The translations under genes and the position numbers were made by a program. From Phaeoceros laevis (lineage: Eukaryota > Anthocerotophyta > Anthocerotopsida > Notothyladales), in assembly GCA_049999765.1 (NCBI GenBank), contig JBNGIQ010009216.1, forward strand, positions 1-33,334: a stretch of 33,334 nucleotides of DNA, read 5' to 3'. Below the pieces are notes generated by a model. That model ran no database searches. It was not told the origin of the DNA and saw only the letters and a list, made by a program, of their open reading frames with translations. Shown piece after piece: positions 20,284-31,104 of the stretch; position 1 is the first letter of the stretch, and the number at the start of each line of letters is the position of its first letter.

Positions 20284-21561
20284 AATCTGTTGAGACTTGA
20301 CATCGCTTTGCATTTAGGTTAAAACTGCAGGCGATTGTGCCACAGTCCTACCTGCAAATGATGCGAGCATCGACCAGCATCCAACTGAAAAGCACTTGAG
20401 GTTGCACTGTTGAAACTTGTCATATGTAATTGAAGAAGAAGAGTCTTTCTTACGTGCTTGATGGGTCCAACTGGTCCACTAGAGAGGATAACTTGAAGAA
20501 CGTCTTGAAAGCGGACACAATCAATCTCACTCTGACCTGAAACTGTAACGAGCTCTTCGATTGGCCCTAAACTGTCTCTCGAAGATGCCTTGCCAACTTC
20601 AAAACCGGGAACCTACACACTGCAGCATATAAAATCTTGCTGCTCAAGAACGATTCGCGACCCGATCTGCAAGCTCTGAAGTTGCGCTTCAGTTTTCTCC
20701 TTCCAACATACCAGAGCCAGGCGTACCTGGAGGCGTGCAACCGCCGGCCACCATTGGCAGAGCAAGGTCTGAAGTCTGTTACCCGGTTTAGGGTTGCAGC
20801 CTCAAGCCACGTTTCTATGTTAAGAGCCCGGGGTTTCGAAACCCATCAAACTTCCGTTACAAGGGCGTTTCATGTCCGGCTTGAAAGTGAAAATGGGATA
20901 CTTGACACCCCGTACCAAGTATCTTGTTGTCCGGCTGCCACCAAAGGCCTTAAATAATGCTGCGGATAGGCTCATCGGCATCACCATGACGTCACCTTTC
21001 CAATGATACCACACAATTAAACATGACGTCACCTCTCCAATGATACCACACAATTAAAACTTTTTTAATGATACGAGATCGTAGAAAGAAGCGTCTTGTG
21101 GGACCCAACACAGTGTCACACATTTTTGTCCCGTGGGGCTCTTTAAGGGTTAACGCCTGCTTGCAACTTTAGGCTGGCGAGCTCAGGGAGGCGCGCGAGC
21201 TCCGCCACCAGACGACTGATCCGCCTTCAGGAGCTCGCATGCACGAGTCCTGAAGCAATGATCGCATTGCTGGCCTTGCCGACACGCAGGCCTCCTTTTG
21301 ATTGGATTCCGTTGGATGATTGGATCCAAATGATCACAAAAGCAACAATTGCCCCGAAAATTTTAAAAAAAACACGAAAAGGAGAAGCGGCCCCGGCCTG
21401 CCTTGCAGACCTGTGCACACAAGGTTGCTGCCACAATGCAAAACGCGGCGTCCTGTGTGGTGGCCGGGCTAGTCTAGCGGGGCCAGACACCAAAAGGAAA
21501 GCGCAAGCTTCCGGACGGTTAGCTGTGCTCCATCATTCCATGGCCAGCTTTCCAATTCATT
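20284..21561. other. Intergenic, no gene seen
   Basis: No domain-bearing open frame. It contains the 37-bp tandem duplication with bZIP-type palindromes listed separately. Confidence 0.45.
20986..21059 (+). promoter_or_regulatory. 37-bp tandem duplication carrying TGACGTCA palindromes
   Basis: Two nearly identical units start at 20986 and 21023. Each contains TGACGTCA (20987-20994 and 21024-21031), the canonical palindrome bound by plant bZIP factors. The pair is about 710 bp upstream of the start of the intact lectin gene and downstream of the P450. The regulatory role is inferred from the motif only. Confidence 0.4.
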
Positions 21562-21570
21562 TATATATAA
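21562..21570 (+). promoter_or_regulatory. Candidate TATA box of the intact lectin gene
   Basis: TATATATAA lies about 200 bp before the ATG at 21767, giving a plausible leader of about 170 bases. No other evidence for transcription start is visible. Confidence 0.35.
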
Positions 21571-21766
21571 TTGAGATATGACTTTTTTGTGCGTGCACCT
21601 CGTGGTGAGCCCTAGATTTTCTGAGCGTAGCACCGGCTCTAGATAGGTACCATATAGTACCTGCGGCAATATGTATAATAGCTAACTGCAGCTGCTGCTG
21701 CTGCATAATGTCATAGCTACGGACAGAGTACTGCTGTCTGTTGTTACAAGCTTGTCTGCAGTGGCC

Positions 21767-23666
21767 ATGGCGGACACAACAAGTCAACTGCTTGTTTCAT
21801 ACAAGCTCAAGTCTGAGGCTGTTCTACTCCTGCTGCTCCTTGTGCTGGTCGGTCCCTGTACTGGTGCTACCGCCAAGACATCTTACGAGGTGAGCCAACT
21901 TCCTGAAAATTTTATCACTGCTCTATGAATATGGATTCATATGTACTGGTCCAAAGTTTGGGAATTCGAACTCATACATGATGAGGTTGCAAATGTTCAG
22001 TGAATTCATTTCATTGATGAATGACAGGTAGTGAAATCAGGATTGTTTCCGCGCTTGCCTGCCAAGCTGAAGCCGTTCAGAGACTCTCCTGTTCACGGTC
22101 CCGTCGTGGCCATTAAGTTTTGGTACAGTGGCAGCAGAGTGTTTGGCCTGCAAACAACATTCTTGGACCAGTACAAGAGTCCGGTTCATGGCTACACTCG
22201 TGGCAACACCACCACCACGGTACGCCTTCACACCATAATCCAACCCATCCATCCTCCATGGATCCCTGGGCACCACTTACAAGTGCATCGATCTTGCCTC
22301 CAAGGGTCCACATAAGTTTCAAGAAGCTGACGATTGTTGGACATGTGCTAACTGTCTGGCCATGACTGTATTCATTCGCCTGCAGGTGACCTTCGATCCG
22401 AACGACAACTATTTCCTGACGATTGCGACACCAGCATTTGCAAGCATTTCATCCGCGGGCATCACCGCAGTCGTTTCCGTTGGATTGCTGCCGGGCAATC
22501 GGACACCGACCAGCACTCTGCCCGCGGGACGAGCCAGAACCTTCCTTGGTGCTGCGTTTGATGTGGCAGCCTTCGGATCAGGCCCGCCGAATGTGGTTGT
22601 GGGCCTCACAGGGGCGGTGGATGAGACGGCCATTGCGCAGCTGGGTTACATCATCCAAGCCCGAACCTTGTCCTACAACAGCCCGCCCGCTGGTCGCCCC
22701 AGGAAGGACGTCCTAAACGCCCTCCTCTGGCCCGAGAGCGCTGTGGTGAGGTCCCGGGCACGCCCTAGTCTTGCCCCAGGCTTGCGGCACTTTGATGATG
22801 GCGTCACGGGCGAGCACGGCGAGATTGTGGAGCTGCAGATTTGGGAGAACCCGACGGAGGGCGTGCTGGGCATTCGGTCCACGTTCCAGGACGGATTCCG
22901 CAGCCCTGTCTATGGTTACAGCCGTGGCCCCAGCGTGAAGCTCACATTTGACCCGGAGACCAACCCGCTGATCGGCCTTGGAGCCAGAGGCAACGTGGAC
23001 GGTGCTTCTCGGGACTACCGGCTGGGAGGGCTGGTCTTCTTCGCGGGGAGCAGCAGCCCTCCCGTTCGATCCCGCGTCTTGGGCTTGCAAGCGGTTCTAG
23101 CCTACTCCGACAGCGCAGACGGCAAGATTGTGGGACTCTTCGGCCAGATTGGTGACTCCTACGTTGTGCAGCTCGGGGTTCACGTGGTCTCCCCTGCTAA
23201 TGGCTTGGTGGTGTCGTCTGGGCCGTTCCCCAGGGTGAGCCCGCCCACAACCGTGCCATTCGACCACACGGGGGACAATCTGGGAGTGTCCCAGATCGAC
23301 GTCTACTACGACAACAACATCGGAATGAGGGGCCTGAGGTTCACCTACGTCTCTCGCCTGGGATTCACGTATACCACTCCCGTGTACGGCCGGAAGCTGG
23401 GGCTCCACAAGGAGCTCCGATTCGACTATGTCGACAACCCGCTAGTGAACGTGGTCGTCTTCGTTTCCAATGTGCTGGCTGGCACGGGAGAGGTGGGCAT
23501 CTATGGTATCAACTTCCACACTCTCAAGGGCGACAACATTGGGACACTCGGATTGATTGCCATCGACTACAACCTCACAGATGGGACCAGGCGAGTGGTA
23601 GGATTCCATGGCCAAGCCGACACCGTGGTCAACACCCTAGGTCTCTACACTGCGCCTCTAAGTTGA
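21767..23666 (+). CDS. Secreted protein with three jacalin-like lectin domains
   Basis: Three exons, 21767-21889, 22028-22219 and 22386-23666, join in phase 0 to encode 531 residues. Exon 1 gives a signal peptide with a strongly hydrophobic core at residues 19-28. Three repeated beta-prism-type jacalin domains follow: domain 1 (GPVVAIKFWY ... IAQLGYIIQAR), domain 2 (GEHGEIVELQIW ... VVQLGVHVV) and domain 3 (NLGVSQIDVYYDN ... VVNTLGLYTAPL). Each has a Gly-rich start, a surface-strand segment and a final GFxGxxxxxxxxLG-like stretch. Jacalin-like domains bind mannose or galactose, often in defence, but the ligand is not predictable here. A second, truncated copy lies in opposite orientation at 15166-16721. 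That copy has two more introns, absent here. Confidence 0.88.
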
Positions 23667-24097
23667 TGTATGTGCTTGTTTGAACAACATTTGCTGATCA
23701 ATGTGAGGAACCACTGATGGGAGCGGATGATCAATGTGCCTCCAGACAGAGCTGAGCACCAGTGTGCTAAACCTGAAGTGCAGGCATATGTTTCTCCAGC
23801 CCTGGGTTGGATGGTTTGAATCCTTTGGTTTGTTCACTTAACCTGAACTACTGCACATGTATGTAAACATATTGAAACTTGATGGGATGTTAGTGCATCC
23901 CAGCTCATGTGTTTGGCAACGGAGGGATGTCAACAGCTTGGAAGGACGTGTCTGCAGGCAAACAGCAATCCAACAGTACCAGTCTACCAGAAGCCACTAT
24001 GTTTTTATTTTTCCCCTAGCCATGGCCACCTACAACAGTTGGCTTTTCCATATTCTGTGATGCCACTTGCAATAGGTTGGTTGTAAAGGAAGGAACG
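23667..24097. other. 3' flank of the lectin gene, no gene seen
   Basis: Probable 3' untranslated region and intergenic sequence. No clear canonical AATAAA signal was located near the stop. Confidence 0.4.
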
Positions 24098-24353
24098 ACT
24101 TCTTACTACGTGCTGCGTACTACGCTAGCTACCAACTTCGGCAATCGCTACGCTACCCACTTCTTACTACGTGCTGCATACTACGCTACCCCCTAGATTT
24201 CTAACTTTACAGTACCCAGGCACCCAAGTCACCTCCAATTTAAAACAATTACAAAGCGTCAATTTGACGTCACGTACGTCACTTTCCGCTTCGGTATTTT
24301 ATGCTTGGGCAACTAAGACCCAGTGTAACCTCCAATTTAAAACAACTACAAAC
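24098..24353 (+). repeat. Short direct repeats and TGACGTCA-containing site
   Basis: ACTTCTTACTACGTGCTGC occurs at 24098 and 24159. ACCTCCAATTTAAAACAA occurs at 24231 and 24328. Between them TGACGTCACGTACGTCA (24265-24281) combines overlapping ACGT-core sites. No gene is seen. Confidence 0.6.
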
Positions 24354-24630
24354 ACAGAGGAAAAGAGAAAAAGGTGCACTCAATAATTGACACATGTGAC
24401 GTATCAAGTGTCTGGACTCTGGACATGTGCAAACGTCAGTCCCCACATTGGCTTCACCTGCGTGAGACACGTACGTTCTTGTAGCGATAATCTAAATTAT
24501 CACATCCACAGATATACGTAAATATATATAAATTCAGGGCAGCCAATTGCAAGGAAGAAGAAGAAGAAACGAAGCTTTATAACGACCCGATCCACTCCGG
24601 TCAGGACTAGGCCAGTAGGTGACAAGTACC

Positions 24631-24682
24631 CCTGCTGCTGCTGCTGCCTGTGGACGACTTGCGGGGAGCAGCAGCAGCAGGC
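24631..24682. repeat. CTG/CAG triplet hairpin
   Basis: CCTGCTGCTGCTGCTGCC (24631-24648) is followed 19 bases later by GCAGCAGCAGCAGGC (24668-24682), its near-complement. This forms a stable stem of at least 14 bp. An AAG-rich run precedes it near 24551. Confidence 0.8.
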
Positions 24683-25474
24683 AGTCCCTACAGACAGTTT
24701 CAATGGCTCCGTCTGCAGTTGTAAGTTGAATTTTTCACCTGCCTGCGTTAAACATTCAACCTGGCAGGCATGTATGTGACAAGTCCAAGGCAAGCTGCAG
24801 GAACAGTGACAGGCAATTGGTAGGTATCAAGAAATTTGTGCACCAGCAGTGAAAGAGACAAAGTACAAGGTTTTGTGGACAGCAGTCTCATACCAAAGGA
24901 TCCTCCTCCTGAGAGCCTAGTGAGCCATGCTGCTGGGAAGACGCCATCGTAGCTAGTTGAACAGCACCCAGAATCTGAGAATGTGCTTTTGCTCAAACCG
25001 CCTGGCCAGGAGAAAAGCTGCAAGTCTTTGGTCTTTTAGAACCCAAGGAGACAGCCGCAAAGTCGTCACAAGCATTCCAGACTGTTCAAATGGGCAGAGT
25101 GTTATATTCCCTTGCCTAGGGAGAGAGGCCTTCCCGCCAAGCTGTGCTAGAGTGAATCACTAGATCAGGCAAAAAGTTATCATACGGCCAGTTGATTGAC
25201 TTGGAAAATACAGGCCATAAATCATATGTTTTTTGTGTGGCAGTCTAACATACCCTGGGGAATCGGTTCCCATAAAAGCTATGTGGGCGCTGAGCACAGC
25301 CACCTGTTTAAATTACTCAAAGAAAAATGCAAACCAGCACTGCTGTACAAAGTACAAGCAAGGCGGCCACTGTAACATTCCAGAAGGTAAAGACCACAAC
25401 AGCTGATCATAAGCAGTACACTAGTAATGTTACCGTCCAACATTTGATAGTCATCAAAAAGTCGGCATCGGAAG
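24683..25474. other. Intergenic, no gene seen
   Basis: No recognised coding sequence. A 23-bp phrase beginning CCTGGGGAATCGGT near 25255 recurs near 25784. Confidence 0.4.
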
Positions 25475-25480
25475 CCCCAA

Positions 25481-25742
25481 TCATGAGCCAGCTACACGTT
25501 GAGTGAGGGAAACCATACAAAATACAATGTCATCAGCAAATACAGGCTACCAAGAGCAAGAATCCCACTCATGAGCCAGCTGCACGTTGAGTGAGAGAGA
25601 ACCATACCAAAATACGAGGCCATCAGCGAAAAGCCACCAAGAGCAAAAATCCCAATCATGAGCCCGCTACACATTGAGTGAGAGAAATCATAAAAATACG
25701 AGGCCATCAGTGAATACAGGCCACCAAAAGCAGTCATCATCC
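25481..25742 (-). repeat. Tandem repeat of about 88 bp, three units
   Basis: TCATGAGCC(A/C)GCT marks unit starts at 25481, 25569 and 25656. The minus strand is open through all three units (82 codons) and encodes a hydrophobic Leu/Met/Phe-rich repeat (for example SLMASYF and GILALG). The openness may result only from a unit length close to a multiple of three. No membrane-protein family is recognised. Confidence 0.75.
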
Positions 25743-25883
25743 AAGTGACCAGACCTCATAAATGCGTAACAAGTCCAGCAAAGCCTGGGGAATCGGTGCC
25801 CATAAATGCCAAGCAGGCCAAGCACCGTCTCCAGTAGAGGACTGCTGTACAACCGTTAACTTGTATTTTTCGTATTCACATTA

Positions 25884-26089
25884 CATGTTGCGAACAGCCC
25901 CAAGCGGTATTTCTCTTACTCCCTTTACATGTCACGAACAACACCAAGCAATAGCATCCCATATTCGGGTTTGATACATGCAAGTACCAAGCGGAATTTT
26001 TATGTCTAACACCAAGCGGAATTTTTCAGATTAATATTACTTGTCACAAACAGCCCCAAGCAATAACATCCCATATTCAGGTTTGGTAC
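25884..26089 (+). repeat. Interspersed direct repeats
   Basis: ACATGTYRCGAACARCMCCAAGC-like phrases start near 25884 and 25927, and a close copy starts near 26039. The last two extend about 50 bp through ATCCCATATTC(G/A)GGTTTG. AACACCAAGCGGAATTTTT-like words lie between them. Confidence 0.7.
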
Positions 26090-26205
26090 CGGCAAACACC
26101 AGCCATTCACGGTAAAGGACCAATGACATGAGACGTTTACACTACGAAGCACGCTACAATGCTGATTGCCGTAATCCTGTCACTCAGAAGAAACTCGAAA
26201 AAAGG

Positions 26206-26262
26206 TAGATAGATAGACTCACTCGTGGACCCCCGGAGAGGCTATCTATCTATCTATCTATA
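26206..26262. repeat. Opposed TAGA/TCTA tetranucleotide runs
   Basis: TAGATAGATAGA near 26206-26217 faces CTATCTATCTATCTATCTATA at 26242-26262, so the two runs can pair across a 24-base GC-rich loop. Confidence 0.8.
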
Positions 26263-26328
26263 CCCGCCTCCACCCGTAAGCAACAAGCATGATTTAAACA
26301 TGAAAATCAACTCCCCAAAGGGATGAGT

Positions 26329-26365
26329 GTAGCAAGCACTCACCCCAAAGGGAAGTGCTTGCTAC
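26329..26365. repeat. Perfect 12-bp stem-loop
   Basis: GTAGCAAGCACT (26329-26340) and AGTGCTTGCTAC (26354-26365) are exact complements with a 13-base loop. CCCCAAAGGGA occurs both in the loop and just before the stem. The structure lies downstream of the reverse-transcriptase gene on its strand. Confidence 0.85.
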
Positions 26366-26773
26366 AAACGCCACAAAAATGATCCTATGTTGGTCTGATT
26401 TGCCACAATCATCACCATGGGTGCGGTGGAGATCATGAGGCTTTCTACAAAGCCAAGTCAGACCATGTTCATGCGGCAATCAGCAGTCAAACATACCATA
26501 AAGCAGTATCATTCCAGATTCCCTATGACAAATCCAACTAGTATTCAATCATGACACATTACATCAAGTAACAACAAGAATCCCAAAGGACGTACAGAGA
26601 ATAGGATACATACTTCAAAAAGCTCTCAAGGGAACGGCCGTGTTGGCAATGTATGTTGACCCTTGGCCAGTACTGCATGCTCCGCAGCAACTGTTGTCCC
26701 GAGGACGTACAGATGTACAATATACTTTTAAAGCATGGATACCCACCTCCAGTATGTGTACAAGGGAAGAATT

Positions 26774-29514
26774 TCAAAAGCCATGTACGTGGACCCTTGG
26801 TCTGCATAACATATCCAAAAGGTGAGAGATATCAAACCGGATTCCAGGAAAGCAGCCATTGATGAGGAATTTTTTGATCATGTTACGAAGTCTAGCTTCA
26901 TGGAAACCATTGGAAACAAACGCATCTATTAATGTCCATGCGTCAAAAGCAGCAGCGTTGGCATCATGTGAGAGGTAGAGAATAGGGAATACCTGGGAGA
27001 GGGCGACCGCATATGACTGTTTAATGGGACGGTTGCACAGGAAATGAATGTATTGAGCATACCTGAACGGGAGGTTTCTCCTTTTGTCGAACTTACTGAA
27101 AGTATAGGAGCCACTGTTGTGATCAGTAATTTTAATGGCCGAGGAGAGGAAGTTGGCTGCAGAGCCAAGTACAACGCCGTCAACAGTAGTATGATAGAGT
27201 ACTTCAGGCTGGATACTGACCAAGTTCAGAGGATAAATCCAGAATGGAGTATCCTCATCCCTTGGCACTGCAGGATCAAGGAACATAGAAGGCATGAAAC
27301 AATTAATGAGACATATATCATCTATGTATCTTTGAGCATGCTCGAAGAGCTGCATAAAATCATACCTCGCCAGCCTTGCTAACCTCAAGATGACACGGGA
27401 CTCATATTCAAAGAAGTACAGATTACACCACAAAGGAGAACAAGAAAAGCCCATGGGAATACCGCAAATCTGTTTCCAAGCCAAATTGCCAAGCTGAACA
27501 TAGCAGTTGCTCATGAGCCAAGTGTTCAGTTTGCACAGTCTTTCCACATTAAGTTCAATGTAAGAAGAAAATTCAGACTGGTCAGGCAATTTAGTCTTCC
27601 AAGTTGCAGTCTTGCATGAAGAAGAGCATGATCAAACCTGACATAGAGGTTCTTGTACATTCGGCCTCTTTTGCCAGTTTTATTGGCTTGATTGAAACCT
27701 CTCTTCACCACAGAAGTAATGGCATCAGAAAGAGCATCCGGGCCGGAAGTAGGGATTGCTTCATAGCAACGTGTGATGTCAGCCACAAAAATATCAGCAA
27801 CACATTCGGGCAAGTTGATAGCAGCTTGTAGGGTAGACTCCGAGATCCAGAAAAGAGAAGTCTTGGTATTGAACATATTCTGAAAGACCTGCTGTTTTTC
27901 AGAAGCCCACTCTTTTAGTAATGGAAGAAGAGCATACAAGGCACAAGTGATGATGTCCGCAAGCAGGGAAACAACTTTTCCATGAGCATTCGTAAGCCAT
28001 CTGTATTTTAGTTTATGTTGCTTGAAGATGGCCATGAGGTAAGGTAGACCAACATCATCATAATCCGAAATTTCAGGTAGTAAATCCTCCAAATCAGACT
28101 TCAAGGTCAGGACAATGGCACATGGATCACACTCAGCAAATTGGAAATCAGGACTGGGCAACCGAAGTAGGGCTTGGAACCTGAGATGAGCAATACATAT
28201 GAAGCAAGGAGTTGTGCTAGCTTTGTCCAATCCAGAAATGAACACCCTGTCTAGCAGCCATCCCAATTCATCAATCACCACAGGCATGTCAAAGATATGG
28301 GTTTCATGTATCTGGGAACGTTTATTTTTCTTAGCCATGCCTTTCAGGTCCATCCAGCATCGGTCCTCTAAGACTGTGTATAGGTCCTGCTCAAGGGATG
28401 ATTCAGGAAACACTGCACCAAGCTTCGAAGCCGCGTTCAAAAAATCGGCAAAACCTTCCAACATAGCATCAATTACAGCTTGAAGTGTAGTGGGTCGTAA
28501 AGGGATATGGTTCAGGCCTTTAGACAGGGCAAGTCGAAGACCCGAACTGTGGACAATATCAAGGTCCATAGTACGAACATGCATACCTTTCCAGCACTCA
28601 TCAATCCCACAGGCATTAACTTGGGTGCTAGTAATCATTTCGGGCAAGATTGGGGTTACAGAACCATACGGTCTATGTTTTTGTAAATCAGAAAAATCAC
28701 ATGTAGATTCCGTGGCCTGCAACGTATTCCGAGCAGCACCAGTGACCAAGTCATCCCCAGAGCAAGCAGTAATATGGAACGTACCTGGCATCTCACAACT
28801 TGTTTTAGTCCGGTCCTCCCACTCCAAATGACTACTGACCAGTGTTGTTGCAACCGAATACCCATGAGTAGGTACAGCAGAGTCCACAAATTCATCATGC
28901 GCAGGTATAGCAACGCCCAAGCATTCACCGTGCGCAGGTACAGTAGAGTCCACAGGATCACAATACGCAGGTACAGTAATGTTCAAGGATTCACAATGTG
29001 CAGGTACAGTAGAGCCCAAAGAATTATCAATTGCAGGTACAGCATGCTCCAAGTATGTATGATCACATCCAGAAAGATTTGCACCATCATGAGTTGTAGG
29101 GTCCGGTATTGTTCTAGGATCCAAAAAACGCATGAATCTTTTGATAGACAGACAGGTACATGGGGGTGGGCGGACAGGTAGATTAGTAGAGAATGCAAAA
29201 TCCACAAAGACTTTAAAAGGCTTGTATACCAATGATGCTATATTCTGGTGGTATCTCCAACCTACACAAATCCGGTCTAAGATCTCGGATACCTCCGGGT
29301 TAATCAACAAAGCATGCTCACAAAAAAGCTGCCTTGGAGAGATCCACTCGAATGCCCTATTGGCATACATTACGTGAACACAAGCAGAATAGTCACTAGG
29401 ACGGTGTTTCTGGACAAAAAATCTGCCGCACACATCTCTCACCATCGTGCGTACTGGGGTGTCCACAATCTCGTCCTCATCCAAGCACTCAGACTCCAAA
29501 ATCTCAAAACTCAT
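26774..29514 (-). pseudogene. Penelope/rvt-like reverse transcriptase, one frameshift
   Basis: The first in-frame ATG is at 29514, and the first frame runs to about 27600. A one- or two-base shift near 27590-27620 leads into a second frame ending at 26774; together they cover roughly 930 residues. RT motifs in order: LPYLMAIFKQHK and YRWL (fingers); FVADITRCYEAIP (motif A, Asp codon 27778-27780); GIPMGFSCSPLWCNLYFFEYE (motif B); RYIDDI (motif C, YIDD at 27317-27328); then a long insert and a conserved tail (KFDKRRNLPFRYAQYI, SYAVALSQVFPILY, NGFHEARL). This differs from Ty3, Ty1 and L1 enzymes and is closest in style to Penelope-like or domesticated rvt RTs. No GIY-YIG or other endonuclease is seen. 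The N-terminal half is unassigned, with six 11-residue repeats. The frameshift may be real decay or an assembly error. Confidence 0.75.
28843..29040 (-). repeat. 33-bp coding minisatellite: six 11-residue repeats
   Basis: Six units of exactly 33 bp encode VPAxxxxxxxx-type repeats (for example VPAHCESLNIT, VPAYCDPVDST, VPAHGECLGVA, IPAHDEFVDSA). Only the VPA/IPA/VPT start is well conserved. The repeat begins about 158 residues after the ATG at 29514, well before the RT motifs. Confidence 0.92.
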
Positions 29515-29642
29515 AATACTAGGAGTGAGCCAAGTCGAGGAGCTAGTATATAATTCGAGCAAAACACGTACGTCCGCCAGAACAGCCCAAGGGCACAACT
29601 ACTGCAATTTCATACGGGGTAAGCACCATACCCCGAGGCCAA

Positions 29643-30040
29643 TCACCACTTCTTCCCTGGACCAGGCTTGCTAAAGTGGGCACGAAGATGAGGGCGTGTC
29701 ATGCTCAGAGGATCAGGTGCAGGGGCAGGAGCAGGAGCAGAACCTGCAGATCTGGTACTATTTTCGCTGGTCACCTCATCAGCAACCTGTCGGCGGCCAT
29801 TGTGTCCCAAGGAAGAGGCCGCGCCGGACTGAGCTGGCCTAGCAGATTGGGTCGGTCTAGCAAATTGCATCCCAGACAAAGCTTCTTGAGCAGCACGAAA
29901 ACCGGAAGCAGCAGGATTTTCCAGGAAACTACCCGCAGCAGTGCCACCCTGACCAAGGTGTAATAGCAGCATGCGAAAGCTTTGAAACAAAACAAGTCAA
30001 GAAATCTCATCCAGAACCACTGCAAGGGTGACGGATACCT
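29643..30040 (-). other. Unassigned open frame with Ala-Pro tail
   Basis: The minus-strand frame is open from 29990 to a stop at 29643 and reads as a C-terminal tail with an APAPAPAPD run and a basic end (FSKPGPGKKW). It lies directly downstream of the last recognised LPA3-like exon and 129 bases upstream of the RT start codon. A splice acceptor (TTGGTCAG|G) near its start would allow it to be a terminal exon. It does not resemble the usual C-terminus of DUF1995 proteins. It could alternatively be part of the retroelement. Confidence 0.3.
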
Positions 30041-30042
30041 AC

Positions 30043-30805
30043 ATCCACTTCTTATCCTGTCCAGCTCTCCGTTGAAGATGATGATGGGACGACCAGTGGC
30101 TTCAGCAGAGTGTTGGAACAGTTCCTCTACAGCCAGCATTTCTGGGAAAACATGGCACTGTATAGTTCACATAAGTGGTCTCTATCTGTAAAATGCTCGC
30201 AAACAAGTCCGGAAAAAAACAACGCCAGAAAATAGGATCCTTGAGAGTACCGTTCACATTGAAGTAGGGATAAGCGACGATGAACATCTCGTCACTGGGC
30301 TTCACTCGATCAGACAGTTTGAGCTTCTTGGCAAATCCCCCAAGACCAAAGTCCTCCAATCCAGATGGTTTGGTCAGATAGTCCAGCTGGAACCTTGTCT
30401 CTCCAAATTCACCTTTTCTTGCAAACTCTACCTCATTCGAGTCTGGAAAAAACTGCGTTCATAGGTCAAATCTATTGACATAATGAGGCTAAGACTGAAC
30501 TGACCAATCAACCTGTATATGGGGATGCACAGGGATGGTATCTCACAATGCGAAGGGCAGCTGATTTGCCCCAAGTACAAGACTTTGCGCGAATCTTCGG
30601 ATCAACTGCATGCTGCTCGTCATCTCAATTCCTCCCTCAGCACCACCTGCACTCCCCATATGGAAGTTAGAAAGGAAGATTGGATCAAGTAACAAAAGAA
30701 CCCACAACCACTTGCTATCGAACAAAGCAGCATGACTCACCTGAGACAGACTCCAGACTGGCAGTGGGAACTCGATTTCCTGTTTGCCATGTGCAAATAC
30801 TGTGC
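30043..30805 (-). pseudogene. LPA3: DUF1995 / LPA3-like plastid protein, partial
   Basis: Exons inferred on the minus strand are 30805-30741, 30646-30547, 30452-30251 and 30141-30043, with GT-AG borders. Recognisable DUF1995 sequence: GKQEIEFP, ASLESVSGGAEGGIEM, FFPDSNEVEFA, LDYLTKPSGLEDFG, KLSDRVKPSDEMF, AYPYFNVNEML and IFNGELDRIRSG. Family members such as Arabidopsis LPA3 act in the chloroplast in photosystem II accumulation. Two frame breaks are visible, at a CCC run in the 30741-30805 exon and a GGGG run in the 30547-30646 exon; each looks like a small homopolymer indel. The C-terminal third expected after RIRSG is absent from the window. A transit-peptide exon ending CTCCTG|GTAAGT at about 30877 is possible but unproven. 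It may be a pseudogene or a live gene with sequence errors. Confidence 0.75.
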
Positions 30806-31104
30806 CTGGTCGCATTAGCAGGCGAGAATACAAGAAAGCGAGAATTCAAGTAAATGCAGGCAAAAACTGAAACTTACCAGGAGTTTTTTGGAGTCTGATA
30901 GAGCTGCTTTTGAGGAGCCATCCTTTAATGAGCAGCCAGTGAGGTTTTTGTTATTGTCAAAATGTACACAGCTGAGGCTTTGTATGTCCCTCTGGGGAAC
31001 CTGACATTCATTCGTGGAGCATCCGCTTGCACACGACTCTTTAAGCCGACCTCTAGCTGATTGATCAGCTGATGCAAGGAAGGAACACAGCAAATTAAAA
31101 GAAA

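Noticed and set aside
25492-25740. Multi-pass membrane protein on the minus strand
   Set aside because: The open hydrophobic frame is produced by an 88-bp tandem repeat and has no start context, splice structure or recognised family.
24098-26089. CRISPR-like array of direct repeats
   Set aside because: Spacings are irregular, repeats diverge and the context is a plant nuclear genome.
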